A stretch of 64,000 bases of DNA, taken from NCBI GenBank assembly GCA_039881145.1, contig JAYKKI010000063.1, positions 10,862,501 to 10,926,500 of the forward strand, read 5' to 3'. The translations under genes and the position numbers were made by a program. The notes under the pieces were generated by a model. It was given only the letters and a program-made list of their open reading frames with translations. It searched no databases and was not told where the DNA came from. Positions within the stretch are counted from its first letter, which is position 1, and each line of letters begins with the position of its first letter. Shown piece by piece: positions 41,129 to 52,965 of this stretch. The stretch is from Druceiella hillmani (taxonomy: Eukaryota; Arthropoda; Insecta; Lepidoptera; Hepialidae).

Positions 41129-41480
41129 CGTTGTTTTTGGTTCATCCAAAATAATTTTATTAATTTTTTAGAAAGAACAATACAATCTATTCAAGAATAT
41201 CTTTTTTTCGAATAGTTGTGTTTGTATCACAATTTGGCAAAGAGATAACAATATTACGACAATTTTCGTTTGCCGCATATTTTGAATCCCTGGGTAATCC
41301 TAGAATGCTTTTGGTTCATCCAAAATAATTTTATTAATTTTTTAGGAAAGAACAATACAATCTATTCAAGACTATCTTTTTTTCGAATTGTTGTGTTTGT
41401 GTCACAATTTGGCAAAAAGATAACAATATTACGACAATTTTCAATTGCCACATATTTTGGATCACTGGATATATAAAATA
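41129..41480. repeat. Tandem duplication, ~178-bp period
   Basis: TTTTGGTTCATCCAAAATAA starts copies at about 41136 and 41313. Both run through AATCTATTCAAGA, TTTGTRTCACAATTTGGCAA and ACGACAATTTTC to a GCC(G/A)CATATTTTG end. Confidence 0.92.
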
Positions 41481-41939
41481 AATAACTAAATGATTTTCGT
41501 GAACACAGTAATTATCCTTTTTAACGAACAGAAGATTCAATTTTCTTCCAAGATTTCTTATTACTAGAAGTCGTAAATATAAATCCTTCGGTGCTAATAA
41601 AATCATAAAATCTACTTATACCAAATACAAGAAACGAGTATTTTTTTGCAATTGTTAAGATTGAATTATGACGGAAATGTAGCGCTACCTGCATAACTTA
41701 TTTGATAATGTCAAACCAGTAGGTCAACGTCGAGTGGTCGACGTTGACTTGTTCATTTTAATTATTTAATCCATTAATCCTTTAAATAGAAAATTAAAGG
41801 AACTATAAGATAATTCCATTCATATTCCATTCATAATTTCATTTGTGGAAAAATCACTATCAAAACTAGGATTTCATGGAAAAAATTACATTTCGTTACA
41901 GAAATATGAAACACATCAAAAATCATTGTATGGCTAATA
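41481..41939. other. Intergenic sequence with a hairpin
   Basis: Perfect hairpin with 11-bp arms GTCAACGTCGA / complement and a 4-base loop at 41723-41748. No gene recognised. Confidence 0.5.
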
Positions 41940-42935
41940 AACACATTCTTTGTTACTAATAGACACATAACTGTATACATATATTGTTGTATACCGGGTT
42001 ATAACAAAATCGTGTTCATTATTCATAAAAAGTAATTCTTTGTATCAAACTTAGTAGCAAATATAAAGGAAAAAATCACGGCCAAATTTGCGATACTAAC
42101 GAAAAAAATACATTTTTTACAGAAAAATTCTTCAATTACATTCAGTTTGATGCACAGAATCATCTGTATGAATAATACACACTTCTTTGCTTCATCTATA
42201 TACGTATATACATGTATGGTAAAGAATATGTCTAATGTATAGATGACTCTGTGTATGAAACTGCGTAGAAAATATTAAAGATTTATATGACAATTTTTAA
42301 TTATTGATGAAAAAATCATTGTCAATATTGCGATTCCAAGGAAAATAAATTTACATTTTTTACAGAAAAATTCTTCAGTTACATTCAGTTTGATGCACAG
42401 AATCACCTGTATGAATAATACACACTTTCTTTGTTTCATCTATATATGTATATACATGTATAGTAAATAATGCATCTAATATCGTATAGATGATTCTATG
42501 TATCAAATTGCGTAGGAAATATTATGGAATTATATGACAATTCTTAATCATTGATAACAAAATCATAATCAATATTGCGATTCAAACGAAAATAAATTTA
42601 CATTTTTTACAGAGACGTGCTTTAAATATATTCAGTTTAATGCACAGAATAATCTGTATGAATAATACACACGTTCTTTGTTTCATCTATATACGTATAT
42701 ACAAGTGTATTAAAAAACGTGTCTAATGTCGTATAGCTGATTCTATGTATCAAACTGAATAGAAAATATTATGGAATTATATGATAATTCTTAATCATTG
42801 ATAAAAATATCACTGTCAATATTGCGATTCCAACGAAAATAAATTAACATTTTTTATATAACCATGCTTCAAATATACTCAATTTGATGCACAGAATGGC
42901 CTGAATGAATAATAGTCACGTTTTTTGTCACAACC
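41940..42935. repeat. ~240-bp diverged tandem array, locus 2
   Basis: About four units of the family seen at 18.8-19.9 kb. Shared phrases are AATAATACACAC(T)TTCTTTG, CATCTATATACGTATATACA, GTCTAATGTCGTATAG, GATTCTATGTATCAAACTG and TTTTTTACAGA. Units are as diverged from each other as from locus 1. Confidence 0.9.
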
Positions 42936-45174
42936 TATGTTTACATTAATCTTCAAATATTTTGGTTTTACAGTATTTTCTGTTTATTTCCTCCTATAGA
43001 ACATTTCAAATTTACACTTGTTATATAAGAGTCGATGTTAATCTCGCTAAGTACCGTATATATGATTTCTTTAGTGTTTTAAAACTTTACATAATTACAA
43101 AATTTTCTCCAAAATGGAAACACTTTTGGCAATATGACTTAGTCTAGGTCTGTCTGTCTTTCAGTCTACGGCATAATTAAAAAAAAACTGAAGAAATTAC
43201 GCAGTTATTCAGCACATTTGGTAAAAAATAAAGTAAGTTAAAAAATAAGTTTTTCAAATTTTCAAAACGTAAAAAAAATTAATTAGTTACTTCATTTTTT
43301 TATGAAATTCAGTCAAGTGCGTTTCGTTTTGTAGTCATATATACGTTTTGAAATTCTTAATATTAGTTAACCCAAATGATTTCATTCGGAAGTTGTAATC
43401 GAATGCCTGGTATTTACAATTTTTTTCGGATTATTTAATTTTCAATTCTATTGCACAAAAATTAAATAGGAGAGGGGGAGCATTTTGAAGCTTAATATTT
43501 ACCAAAGGGGAAAAATGAAAAATGAAACCTCTCCTTTACTTTACCATCTTATGATACTTTATTCAACTGGATACAAAAAAATATACTTATTAATTTTTTT
43601 TATTATTTTTACCTATCTGTTGAAATATCTATATGAAAAATATACAGTCCACATTTTATGCAGTCTGGAACTACAGAAACAGTGAGGCTGTGTAAAAGAA
43701 TAGATAGACGGACAGACGGCCTTGATGCAATTATAACTGTCACTTGTTTTATCAGGAAAAGTGCATATTTTAGACTCAATAAAATATTTTTGTGTTCACA
43801 AATTCTCATATTATGAATGTAGGAAAACTTTCATCTTGATTAACTTAAAACTATAAATCAACTAAATAGAGGTTGTCATTTTTCTATAAAACTGTGACTT
43901 AAGTGGGGAAGTAAAAAGTAGAAAATTTATGGTAATGAAGTGGAGTATTAACTATACGTTAATACTTACAGATCTCTTGTGTATTACTTTTGTATATATA
44001 TTTTAATCTAAGTAGGTTTAATCTAATAGACAACTTATTTTAAATTTTTGTCAAGAACTTACTTGAAAGACTTTATAAATAGCAATAAAACATGTCGCTC
44101 AGTAAATCACACGTAATCTTTTTGTCAGTTTCATCTCAATTGAATAAGCAGTTTTTTTCATTAAAATTTTAATTAATATTATAAGTGCAAAAGTTTGGAT
44201 GGATGTATATTACTCTATGACCATGTAATTTAGAAATGCATCTACACAAAATTTGAGTCGCGAATAGATTGAATTATCATATATAAACTCTTTTCATCCC
44301 AAAATCTAAAGCAGATCTCTCATGATGCTTATTAGGCTGCTGCTTAATTACGTAAAGAAAATTCTGTAAATTTGATTTTAGCATGAGTTAACTCATACCA
44401 TAATTCCGAATTCCCAAGTCTGAACGTGGTTTCCATGGGATAGCATACAAACTTTTCTCCCTTCTTCTACTTACTCCAAATGTTTATTCAAAAATTGGAA
44501 CGGAGATGCATTTTATAGTGGATTGAGGTAGCAGACTATTATAAATACATAGAATTCTATTGACATAGTAGCCATAATAGTATTACTTTAGTCCAAACGA
44601 ATGTATTTGTAGATCTAAACCGTTAGTTATAAGCAAACAATCAAACAAACTTTAACAAATCACACGTTCGTTAACGGCAATCGTGTCCAACTACAAACGT
44701 ACTTCTCGACTATTTTTTCACGACTTTTTTTTTCAATTTAAACCATATTAATAACTTCATACATCAAACATTGCTATCAATTTTTCAGGCAGATTTCTAA
44801 TCCTAGTTTTAACGAAGTATTCTAATTCTAGCAAACCTGATGACTGCTTTCGCGAGAGAAATGTTACGTTTCTCGGAAAATATTATGCGGAATAAGAAAA
44901 TTAATATATCAGTAATTAAACTATCGATTGTTACACGTAATATGGCGTTAATGACAGTGATCTCCGAATGTGATCGATTATATTTGTGTATTTTATATAC
45001 CGTATATATAACACTATCGTACAAGTGCAGAGTAGATATATTACAACTCAACGAACTAAGTTACCGTCGTATTTTTAGCTTTTGTGATGTTGATGTGTGT
45101 AATAACTTAAGGTAATAAATAAGAGAATGTATAGTTTTGTCAAAGCTAAAAAAATACGTTTTTCTAATCAAAGG
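42936..45174. other. AT-rich intergenic sequence
   Basis: GATAGACGGACAGACGG near 43704 resembles retroelement-tail repeats. Open frames on both strands at 44809-45115 overlap each other; the plus-strand one (91 codons) looks ordinary in composition but has no recognisable domain. Confidence 0.4.
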
Positions 45175-45176
45175 AC

Positions 45177-45635
45177 TCATTGAAACAAATCGACGAGCTT
45201 TAATTCGATGGCATTACTATTAAACATTAAGAAGTTCCCGTGGTCACCTTCTTTCTTTATCATCAGATCCTGCTGCTTAGCCTGTGCAACCAAAGGATTC
45301 ATGGAAACAAGGGAAACGATTACAAACGCGATGACTTTACTATTAACCATTGAGAACTTCCCATGCTCACCTCCCTTCTCCTTCAACAAGTTCGCCCCGT
45401 TACAATATATGACTAAAGGATTCATTGAAACAAGAGAAATGAGCACAAATTCGATGGGTTTATTAATAGCCATAGAGAAGTTCCCATGACTACCTTTCTT
45501 CTCCATCATCAAATTCTCCACATTACAATGTACAACCAAAGTACTCATTGAAACAAGTGAAACGGGCACAAATTCGATGCGTTTCTTAATAATCATTGAG
45601 AAGTTCCAATGATCACCTTCCTTCTCCATTATCAA
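45177..45635 (-). CDS. Repeat-encoded open frame; last unit resembles a secreted-peptide precursor (hypothetical)
   Basis: 152 codons made of three and a half 41-residue units. Each unit reads M-x-x-x-K-x-I-x-F-V-x-x-SLVSM followed by ENLM-x-EK-x-G-x-HGNFS. In the final unit (residues 96-152; genomic 45350-45177) the start is MVNSKVIAFVIVSLVSMNPL, then VAQA and KQQ: a charged n-region, a hydrophobic core and an A-Q-A signal-peptidase-like site. A 33-residue hydrophilic tail and stop follow. This could be a short secreted peptide gene, a multiplied signal-peptide exon, or a non-coding minisatellite that happens to be open. No TATA box or splice sites were established. Confidence 0.3.
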   Translation of the reverse strand: MIMEKEGDHWNFSMIIKKRIEFVPVSLVSMSTLVVHCNVENLMMEKKGSHGNFSMAINKPIEFVLISLVSMNPLVIYCNGANLLKEKGGEHGKFSMVNSKVIAFVIVSLVSMNPLVAQAKQQDLMIKKEGDHGNFLMFNSNAIELKLVDLFQ

Positions 45636-45780
45636 GTTCTCCCCATTACAATGTCCAACCTAAGTACTCATTGAAACAAGTGAAACGGGCACAAACTCGA
45701 TGCGTTTATTAATAGTCACTGAGAAGTTCCCATGACCACTTCCCTTCTTCTACATCTTCGAATTTTCCCCATTACAAATT

Positions 45781-46146
45781 CTATCTATTACAATGTATAA
45801 CCGAAGCACTCATTGAAATAAGTGATATGGGCACAAATTCGATGCGTTTATTAATAGCTATTGAGAAGTTCCCATGACCACCTTCCTTCTCCATCATCAA
45901 ATTCTCCCTATTACAATTTATAACCAAAATACTCACTGAAATAAGTGAAACGGGCACAAACTCGATGCGTTTATTAATAGCCATTGAGAAGTTCCCATGA
46001 CCACCTTCCTTCTCCATCATCAAATTCTCCCTATTACAATTTATAACCAAAATACTCACTGAAATAAGTGAAACGGGCACAAACTCGATGCGTTTATTAA
46101 TAGCCATTGAGAAGTTCCCATGACCACCTCCTTTCTCCATCATCAA
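45781..46146 (-). CDS. Repeat-encoded open frame, second block of the 123-bp array (hypothetical)
   Basis: 121 codons covering three 41-residue units upstream (on the minus strand) of the 45177-45635 frame. The two blocks are separated by the 142-bp anchor interval, whose inserted segment (not a multiple of three) breaks the frame. Each unit has MAINKRIEFVPVSLISVSI plus LVINCNRENLMMEKEGGHGN, with a hydrophobic middle and a charged end. Two units are nearly identical. It was probably one frame with the downstream block before the insertion. Coding status is unproven. Confidence 0.25.
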   Translation of the reverse strand: MMMEKGGGHGNFSMAINKRIEFVPVSLISVSILVINCNRENLMMEKEGGHGNFSMAINKRIEFVPVSLISVSILVINCNRENLMMEKEGGHGNFSIAINKRIEFVPISLISMSASVIHCNR

Positions 46147-46225
46147 ATTCTCTGCGTTACAACGTAAAATTCAAGTACTCATTGAAACAAGTGAAACAAG
46201 CACAAGCGTTTATTGTCAGCCACTA

Positions 46226-47984
46226 CGATGCTCCTAGGACTACCTCCTTCCTCCATTGTCACATCAACTCGATGATACATTGTTGTATGAATCTTATTGT
46301 ATTTGTCATCAGAATTATATAAGTATGCAAAGTTTGAAATCAATACGACAATTAAAACAGGTTGGAAACTGAGTAATACGATTAGCTTATAATATTAAGT
46401 AGTTACTGGTTAAGCTAATAGAAGCATATTAAAATGTATGTTACAGAAAGAAGTTTTCATTCCATAGATTATGATATTATATTTTCTAGTATATTTGATT
46501 ACTTCACATGGAAAGAAATTGGTGAAAATTTTCAAATCTGGGCTCAAATTTCATCGTAAGTACATTAAATCTTACAGTACATGCACACACGGAAATATCT
46601 TAATTGACATAAAGTAAATTTTGAACCATTGCTTCAAAAAAATGGTAGATTCATGGCATGCAGAAACACTTTAGGAGATTGCTTAAAAGTAATCAACAGT
46701 TTTCAACTATCACTAACTGCAGATTCCGTTTATTTAATTAATGCTTAGTTTCCTTCCTTTCCTTTTTAACAACAACGAAATTGTGGGATGTATTACGTGC
46801 ACTGGGATTTCGAACTCATACTCGATGGATTTTTTTAAGAAAATTAGTAAAAAGAAAATGATTATATGACCACCGTGAGAATTTATTATATGAACCATGA
46901 GTTCGGAAATAAGTTAAATTAGATTGATTTGCAGGGGCTATTTTAACACAAAGGAAGTGACGAGTGTATGGGGGAATGCGTATAACATATCGTTCCGCAG
47001 TCGCTGCATCTACTAAAATTATCGATGCAAGCTAATCGAAATAGCTTATATTAATATTTAATTGGAAGTTCTAATCAAACTTTGGCATTGATAATGGTTT
47101 TCTAATTTTACAAACCCATCGCTGAAAAATGACATTGGAAAACAGCAACTGTTACTTTGAAGCTTAATATTTAGCAAAGTGACCTTAAAAATAAAAAAAA
47201 TCTGTTATATATGAATATAACTCACGCTAAAAGGTTTCCCTAAACTTTCAGGTACCTGTAAAATTTTTAACATTTAAGAATATATAGTATTTATATCAAT
47301 CTGTTTGCGAAAATCAATTTTATTTTTCACTATGTAATTTTGCATTGAATAACTTATTGAAAGTCATTATCTCTATGAGTTTTTTCATATTTTTGCCATG
47401 CATAGTCAAAATGTTAGAGGAAATACATTGCGAAAAACTTTAGACTCATATCTCGCGAAGGAAATGCTGAAGGAATGTGGGGTAACATATTTTTCTGGAC
47501 AATTTTAATAATATCTCTAGAAGCAACTTCAATTTCTTAGAAAACGGTTTTGCAATTTACAAAACTACTTTTCAAATGAAATCCACGGAACTGTACATGA
47601 AGCTGAAAAAACTCTAAAATAATAAATGGCATTTCAGTTTCATTTTGACAGACCAATTCAATGTCATCCATTCGACGGAATGCTCCAAAAACATTACCTG
47701 TATAGTGAAATAAACTTAAATTTAAAAAAAAAAATTACTATGTATAATTTGAGGCCTCCATATGGAGCATCTATTTGAAATATTTAATGCTAATACATCA
47801 GAATTGTAGATACTGTAAAGGTGCATCAGACGGATAGAGAAATATAATGAACTTATTAGGGGAACACCCATAATTTCGTCTATCAAATTTAAAATATGAA
47901 AAATTAATGGAAGGCTGCATAGGTTTTAGTACTCTATAACGTGATGAATTGAAGACTGTATAAATTGTATCACTTTATAAGTAC
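46226..47984. other. AT-rich intergenic sequence
   Basis: Nothing recognised on either strand. Confidence 0.45.
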
Positions 47985-48150
47985 GTTAATGTAACACACC
48001 ACGACTAATATGTATCCGGTTTCAGTAGACAATCAATACTGTGTAACTAGTTTCAGTACACCCCATGAAGGTGTAACTGGTTTTAGTGGACCTTCATTAA
48101 TGTGTAACTGGTTTCAGTACACCCCATTAATGTGTAACTGATTTTTTTAA
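47985..48150. repeat. ~36-bp degenerate minisatellite
   Basis: Units of the form GTGTAACTGGTTTCAGTACA plus CCCCATTAAT, four to five copies with drift. Confidence 0.85.
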
Positions 48151-48985
48151 AAAAAGTACGCATTTAATAAAAATTTTAACGAAATAATATATTATTAATC
48201 GAGTTGCACAGGAGCATAATTTACGGAATTAAAATTGTCAAAAGCTTTGTTGAGTTCTATTTTGATTAAACTAGGATGTTTAAAATTTAATTGTAGTTCA
48301 TAAATAGTTCATTAATGTACAAGGGACCGAGAAACGGATAAAACAAAAAATAATAATTAATATTTATTTTAGGTACTAGAATTGACATTTATAGGTCCTA
48401 ATACAAGTTCTTTATCATCTAATAAAAGTTCGTTTAACAAAACTTGTTCTTGTCTTGAGGTGTGGTAAGGACTCTTCACACATCACTGAGAGAGGCCATA
48501 AGTCGGTGTCCATAAATTTTTATTTGAAAAACAAATTCCAACGGAATTAGACTGGCGACTGCCATGGCCACAAAAGCAATCTAAAAGGCTGATCTACGTG
48601 TATAGGAAAGTTTCATGTGAGTACTCACAAAATCAGGTCCCACAGTATATGGGACACTCATCGTTTTTTAACTATAGGAACTACCTCATCGACAATAGCA
48701 CGTCTTCAAGCAGAAACTGAGTATAATTTTGTAGGAACTACTAACGTTTTTGTGCATTTAGAGTAGTTGATAATTCGAAGTCAATCTAGTACACACACTG
48801 CCAGCAAAGTATGCTCTGACAAAAACGTGGAATTGGAATTTTGATTACTGAGATACTTTTCGGCATACAGTGCCGTGAAAGCAATACTGTTGGCTCAATA
48901 TCAAAAAATTGCTGAATACCTCGATAACCAAGGGACTTTCGAGAAATTAATTAATATATATATAATGTAATTTAAGTATGCGTTA
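48151..48985. other. Intergenic sequence, slightly GC-richer at 48.45-48.95 kb
   Basis: Probably a decayed element next to the LINE remnant. On the plus strand about 42 codons are open at 48844-48970 (ending LAQYQKIAEYLDNQGTFEKL and so on), but I recognise no family. Confidence 0.35.
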
Positions 48986-50080
48986 TTTACATATTTGCAA
49001 GAACCCTTCCTCAGGTAAAGGCCTCCTCTAAAGCTTATTTCTGATAGACCTATTATGTCGTGCTTGATTTCTTGTAATGCTTCGTTTAATTCATATAGGC
49101 TTTCATGTGTTGCTAGGGATCTGACATTGTATGTATGTATATAGAATTTTTAGAGGGTTAACTTGAATCTTTGGAGGGTTTTGGTCGTAATCTTCCACGG
49201 GGACCGGCCGTCTTGGAAGATATTGTTTATGTATTGCTGGTATATTTTCCTTGCTTTTATTGTGGGAGGGGAGCGGTAATTGCTAAATTTTCTTGGTTTG
49301 ATTGCTCTGTTTACTCGGCAAATTGTTAGAATTTTTCGTTGTGAGGAAATTAAGCAAGCCCGGCTTTAAAACACCTTCAGATATACTTGATGATCTTTAT
49401 ATTGATGTTTGTTTCTTATTTTTCTTGTTTACTTGGGTATTTTTTTTATCTTGGATGTGGGGGTTGCTTTCAAGTGACGAAGAGACCATTCTTTTTTTAT
49501 TGTTTGTGGTGTTTTTCTTTATTATCACTATTTTGTCGTATTTAATTATTGCCGTATTTCCTTTTTCTTTTTCTTCGAGTACCTTTTTTCTAGGACATAG
49601 GATGGATAGTCTTCTTTTAAATAGTATGGGGTGTCTTTCAGTGACCCTCTTTGTTTGTAGATGTCTATTTTTAATCTTAAGGTTGAAAAAGTCACAACAA
49701 TTGGTCGAGGTTTTCCCCCTTTCTTTCCTATTCTTTTTGCCTCTTGAATATCTCTATAATCCAGCTTAATAGAGAGGTAACGTTCAGTAAAATTAATTAT
49801 GGTTTTTTACAAGTTTGGGCATGAAGTTTCTGTTTCTTCCCAACCAAAGAATACAATGTTTCTAGTTCTTGCTTGTTTTTCCAAGAAATATAGTCTTTTT
49901 TCTTGATTGTCCACTTTGGCTTTCAGGACATCAAATTTTTCTTCCCAAAAATTAAACTTTTCAGATAATATTTTATTTATGTTTTGAGTCACTTGGTCTG
50001 CCACCTTTCTCCATTTTTTTGGATAGTTATTTTTTGTTCATAAAGTTCCTTTTGAATATTTCGAAGTTGATTGAATATTC
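48986..50080 (-). pseudogene. RTE-like non-LTR retrotransposon remnant (ORF1 plus start of endonuclease)
   Basis: On the minus strand, from about 50075, reading begins with RNIQKELYEQKITIQKNGE. After a frameshift at about 50010 it continues to a coiled-coil segment ending KAKVDNQEKRLYFLEKQART and RNIVFFGWEE, a typical LINE ORF1 pattern. An in-frame stop follows (about 49807). Then come DIQEAKRIGKKGGKPRPIVV and KGNTAIIKYDKI, the usual ORF1 C-terminal region, with another frameshift near 49570. Near 49140-48990 TYNVRSLATHESLYELNEAL and QEIKHDIIGLSEISFRGG match the start of an apurinic-type endonuclease of LINE ORF2. The reverse transcriptase is missing. Stops, frameshifts and truncation make it inactive. 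RTE-type is my best guess; the exact clade is uncertain. Confidence 0.85.
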
Positions 50081-51499
50081 AGTGTAATTCAAACAGCCAA
50101 CATGCAAACACGAACTGATATATATTAAATAGACCTAGGAAACACAAATAATATCCGAACTTTGTTGACTAACTGTCGACAACTCTGTAGGTTAACAGCT
50201 GACGGACAGAGATCAGCCATTGGATTATTTCCTATAATCCTATTCGTGTTTATTTATAGCACGCTTAGCCATACCTCTCTTCATATTCATTAATATCATC
50301 GACACAAAGTCTGAACCATAGAATAAATAAAATTGTAAGTCAAAGCGCAAAGCCGAAAATTAGGAAACAACATAAAGCTGAGGAGATATGATGGACGAAA
50401 AGTAGATTATCTCATTGAATAAAGATTGTATATGTATATCTTTTACCCTGACAAGCGGAATAATTTGTCTCTTTCATCCTAAGTATGTTGTGTTAATGCA
50501 TCAGAAAGCGATTTGTAAGCTGACAATCTTAAGCCCGGGCTTTAATAACACGAATTTTTAACGAATATAAAGACCATTCATCAAACATTTTATTTTGAAC
50601 ATTTTATCTGTTTTTATTTTCTAAGTAAATTATTATTTTCTTAATTTACTGTGTTGTTTTTATTATTTTCTCAGTCCGATAGATATTTTGATGAAGTTCT
50701 GAGTTGCAATAAAATTTCAAACAAATTGTTTCAATAACGTGTTATTTGATTAAAAAAAAATATTCTGTGCCATAAGCTCCGGTGCACTTTAATATCAATA
50801 TTTTTTTAAACAGAAAAAGCGCAAGAATCTATCTATTTTAAACTTTCCTACCAAATGTACAGTTTTTAAAATAGGTGACAGTTCTGATTTTTTTTCCAAT
50901 AACAGATCTCAAAATTAAGACGAAATTCAATAAAAATGTTAAATAATATAACCAATATTAATTAAAAGAAATTTTAAGCGTTGAATTTAAACGGAAAATT
51001 AAAAAAAATTACTATATAAACATTTTACGCAATATTTACGGACGACCGATATTAAAGTATTAAAGAATTAGCTACACAGAGTAAAATTTTGTAATAAATA
51101 ACCTTTTAAAAAAATAAATTAATTAATTAAATAATTTATTTATAAAAGTTATTGTCCAAAAGTAATTAAAGTTTTTTTTACATTTAGTCTTGTTTTTTAC
51201 TTATGAATTTTTTCTGATATTTTAGTTTATTGTTTAATAGTTTATATTTTAAATTTAAATGTTGTAATGAAGTAATTTTCTGAATATATCTTATAGTTTT
51301 TTACATTTACTAAATTATTACGTTTAACCATTGACGTTGACTGGAAAATAATGCAAAAAACGATTTTTATTTTATCAAAAATCATAAATTAAGCTAAAGC
51401 TGAATTCATAAATCATTCATAAATTAAGCCAAAAATGGGTTAAGATGAGGAGATATGCTCGTACTCAAAACGAAATTGAGGTTAATATGAAAAAGGTTA
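50081..51499. other. AT-rich intergenic sequence
   Basis: A GC-richer bit at 50170-50280 may be the decayed 5' part of the LINE. The rest is very AT-rich and featureless. Confidence 0.45.
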
Positions 51500-52385
51500 A
51501 TATAAAAATAAATACAATTAGCAATTTTAGGCAAACGTTTGTGCGAGAATACATCTAAAAATAAAATATGTACTCTCGACCTATGTAATATAACAGCGGA
51601 GAATAAAAAACGCTACGAATATAAACATGAATGCATTAACAAAGATAACCTGTGAATAATTTTAAGAAACTTAAAGCCAAAAGTTTCACTTGTCTATTTT
51701 TGTCACAAAAAGGTCATTATACAAATAATTATAACTAGCAATTTCAGGCAAATATGCGTACAAGAATACCCCAATAAAATAACATACGTGCTCGCGGCTT
51801 ATGTACTGTAACAGAAGCGAACAAAAAATTTCTAGTAAACAGTTTTTATTTCTAGTGTTAACAAACATAGCCTGCGAATAATTTTATGTAGTCAGAAGTA
51901 TTCACTTTTTTACTTTTTTTACAAGAAGCTTATTATACAAATAAATATAATTATCACTTTCAGACAAATATTCGTACAAGAATACACGACAATATGAAAT
52001 AGGTACTCTCAGCCTACATAATGCAACAGTCAAAACAAAAAAAATGCTATAAATACAAAATACGAATGGATTAACCGAATTAACTAGTAATAATTTTAAG
52101 AAACTCAGTATTAAATTCACGTGTGTTCAATTGTCTATTTTTATTAAAAAAAAGTCAAAATACAAATAATTATAATTAGTAATTTCAGGCCAATATTCGC
52201 ACAAGAATACATCCGATAAAATACAATATGTACCCTCAGTCTATGTAATGTAACAGTCAAGAATAAGAAACGGTACAAATATAAACACGAATAGGTAACT
52301 GACATAACATAACATGGATTTATTTTAAGAAACTCAAAGCTGAAAGTGTTCATTTGTCTATTGTTGCCACAAAAAATTTAATCTC
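51500..52385 (-). repeat. ~217-bp tandem array, four diverged copies with homologous small open frames
   Basis: Anchors AGCAATTTYAGGCAAA or its variants lie near 51522, 51739, 51954 and 52180. Shared phrases are ACAAGAATACA, ATATGTACTCTC, YTATGTAATRTAACAG and ATTTTAAGAAACT. On the minus strand the last three copies each carry a 60-72-codon open frame (51686-51868, 51902-52120, 52144-52353) that align with each other (for example CRLRVPISYCRVFLYEYL against HRLRVHIVFYRMYSC). The first copy has a similar broken frame. Products would be hydrophobic. Coding is doubtful because these are diverged copies in an AT-rich array. Confidence 0.85.
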
Positions 52386-52649
52386 AAAATGGAGGAGAAA
52401 AATTATGCTTAAATGGAAAGCACTCGGCTTACACCTCTCCTCCTATGGAAAATCATAGCACTTTCCCAGATTGCAAACATGAAAACTGTCACATACATTC
52501 TTTTACATTTCACTTTAAATATGACGACGATGTTTGTCTTGATAGCGCAAAAGACAGAAAATATGTTTATTTTGAGCTTGTTATTAAAAATGTTATTATG
52601 TACGTTTTAATATATAAAAACCTTTTTACTTTTTTTTTATAATACGTGT
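52386..52649. other. AT-rich intergenic sequence
   Basis: Two overlapping short open frames on the plus strand without recognisable features. Confidence 0.4.
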
Positions 52650-52965
52650 AATACGTTCGCCGCTATGGTGTGGTGCGTCGATTATAACGTTTACTTTCTA
52701 GACGGTGCGAAGCACCACGGGGTCTTGGGTTCGATTTTCGACTGCTCATCGAGCTGGGCTTGAGTAATGTGTGTCTACGCGTAGCTAAATACCACAGACT
52801 TAATGACAAGTAGCAGCGCTACTGGTGTGAGAAGCTACGTACTGGGAAAACCAACCCGCCTACCCAGTGTGACGCTTATGGGCATCATCTCCAACGTTAT
52901 AAGCACACAGGAGAAGCCTATTTTCATCAATGGTCTGATGCAGGCTATTGATGAATAAGTTTGTA
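52650..52965 (+). mobile_element. tRNA-derived SINE, copy 1
   Basis: GC-richer than its surroundings. Contains a promoter B-box-like GGTTCGATTTT near 52729, preceded by a degraded tRNA-like head (GGTGTGGTGCGTCGAT). A body follows with GCTCATCGAGCTGGGCTTG, then CTACGTACTGGGAAAACCAA and so on. It shares the GCTCRTCGAGC block directly after the B box with the SINE at 53.5 kb, suggesting related families. No coding capacity. Confidence 0.6.

Larger units (their letters stand above)
45175..46225 (-). repeat. 123-bp frame-preserving tandem array, ~8.5 copies
   Basis: GAA(G/C)TTCC anchors at 45231, 45354, 45477, 45600, 45723, 45865, 45988 and 46111 are exactly 123 bp apart, except for one 142-bp interval caused by an inserted segment near 45770. 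123 is 41 codons, so reading frames continue through units. The two units at 45865-46110 are nearly identical, while the outer units are diverged. Confidence 0.97.

Noticed and set aside
44809..45115. Overlapping open frames on both strands, next to the 123-bp array
   Set aside because: Mutually exclusive, no recognisable domain, and no splice or promoter signal linking them to the array.
49302..49769. 155-codon hydrophobic plus-strand open frame
   Set aside because: Antisense to the LINE ORF1, whose minus-strand reading has recognisable family motifs.
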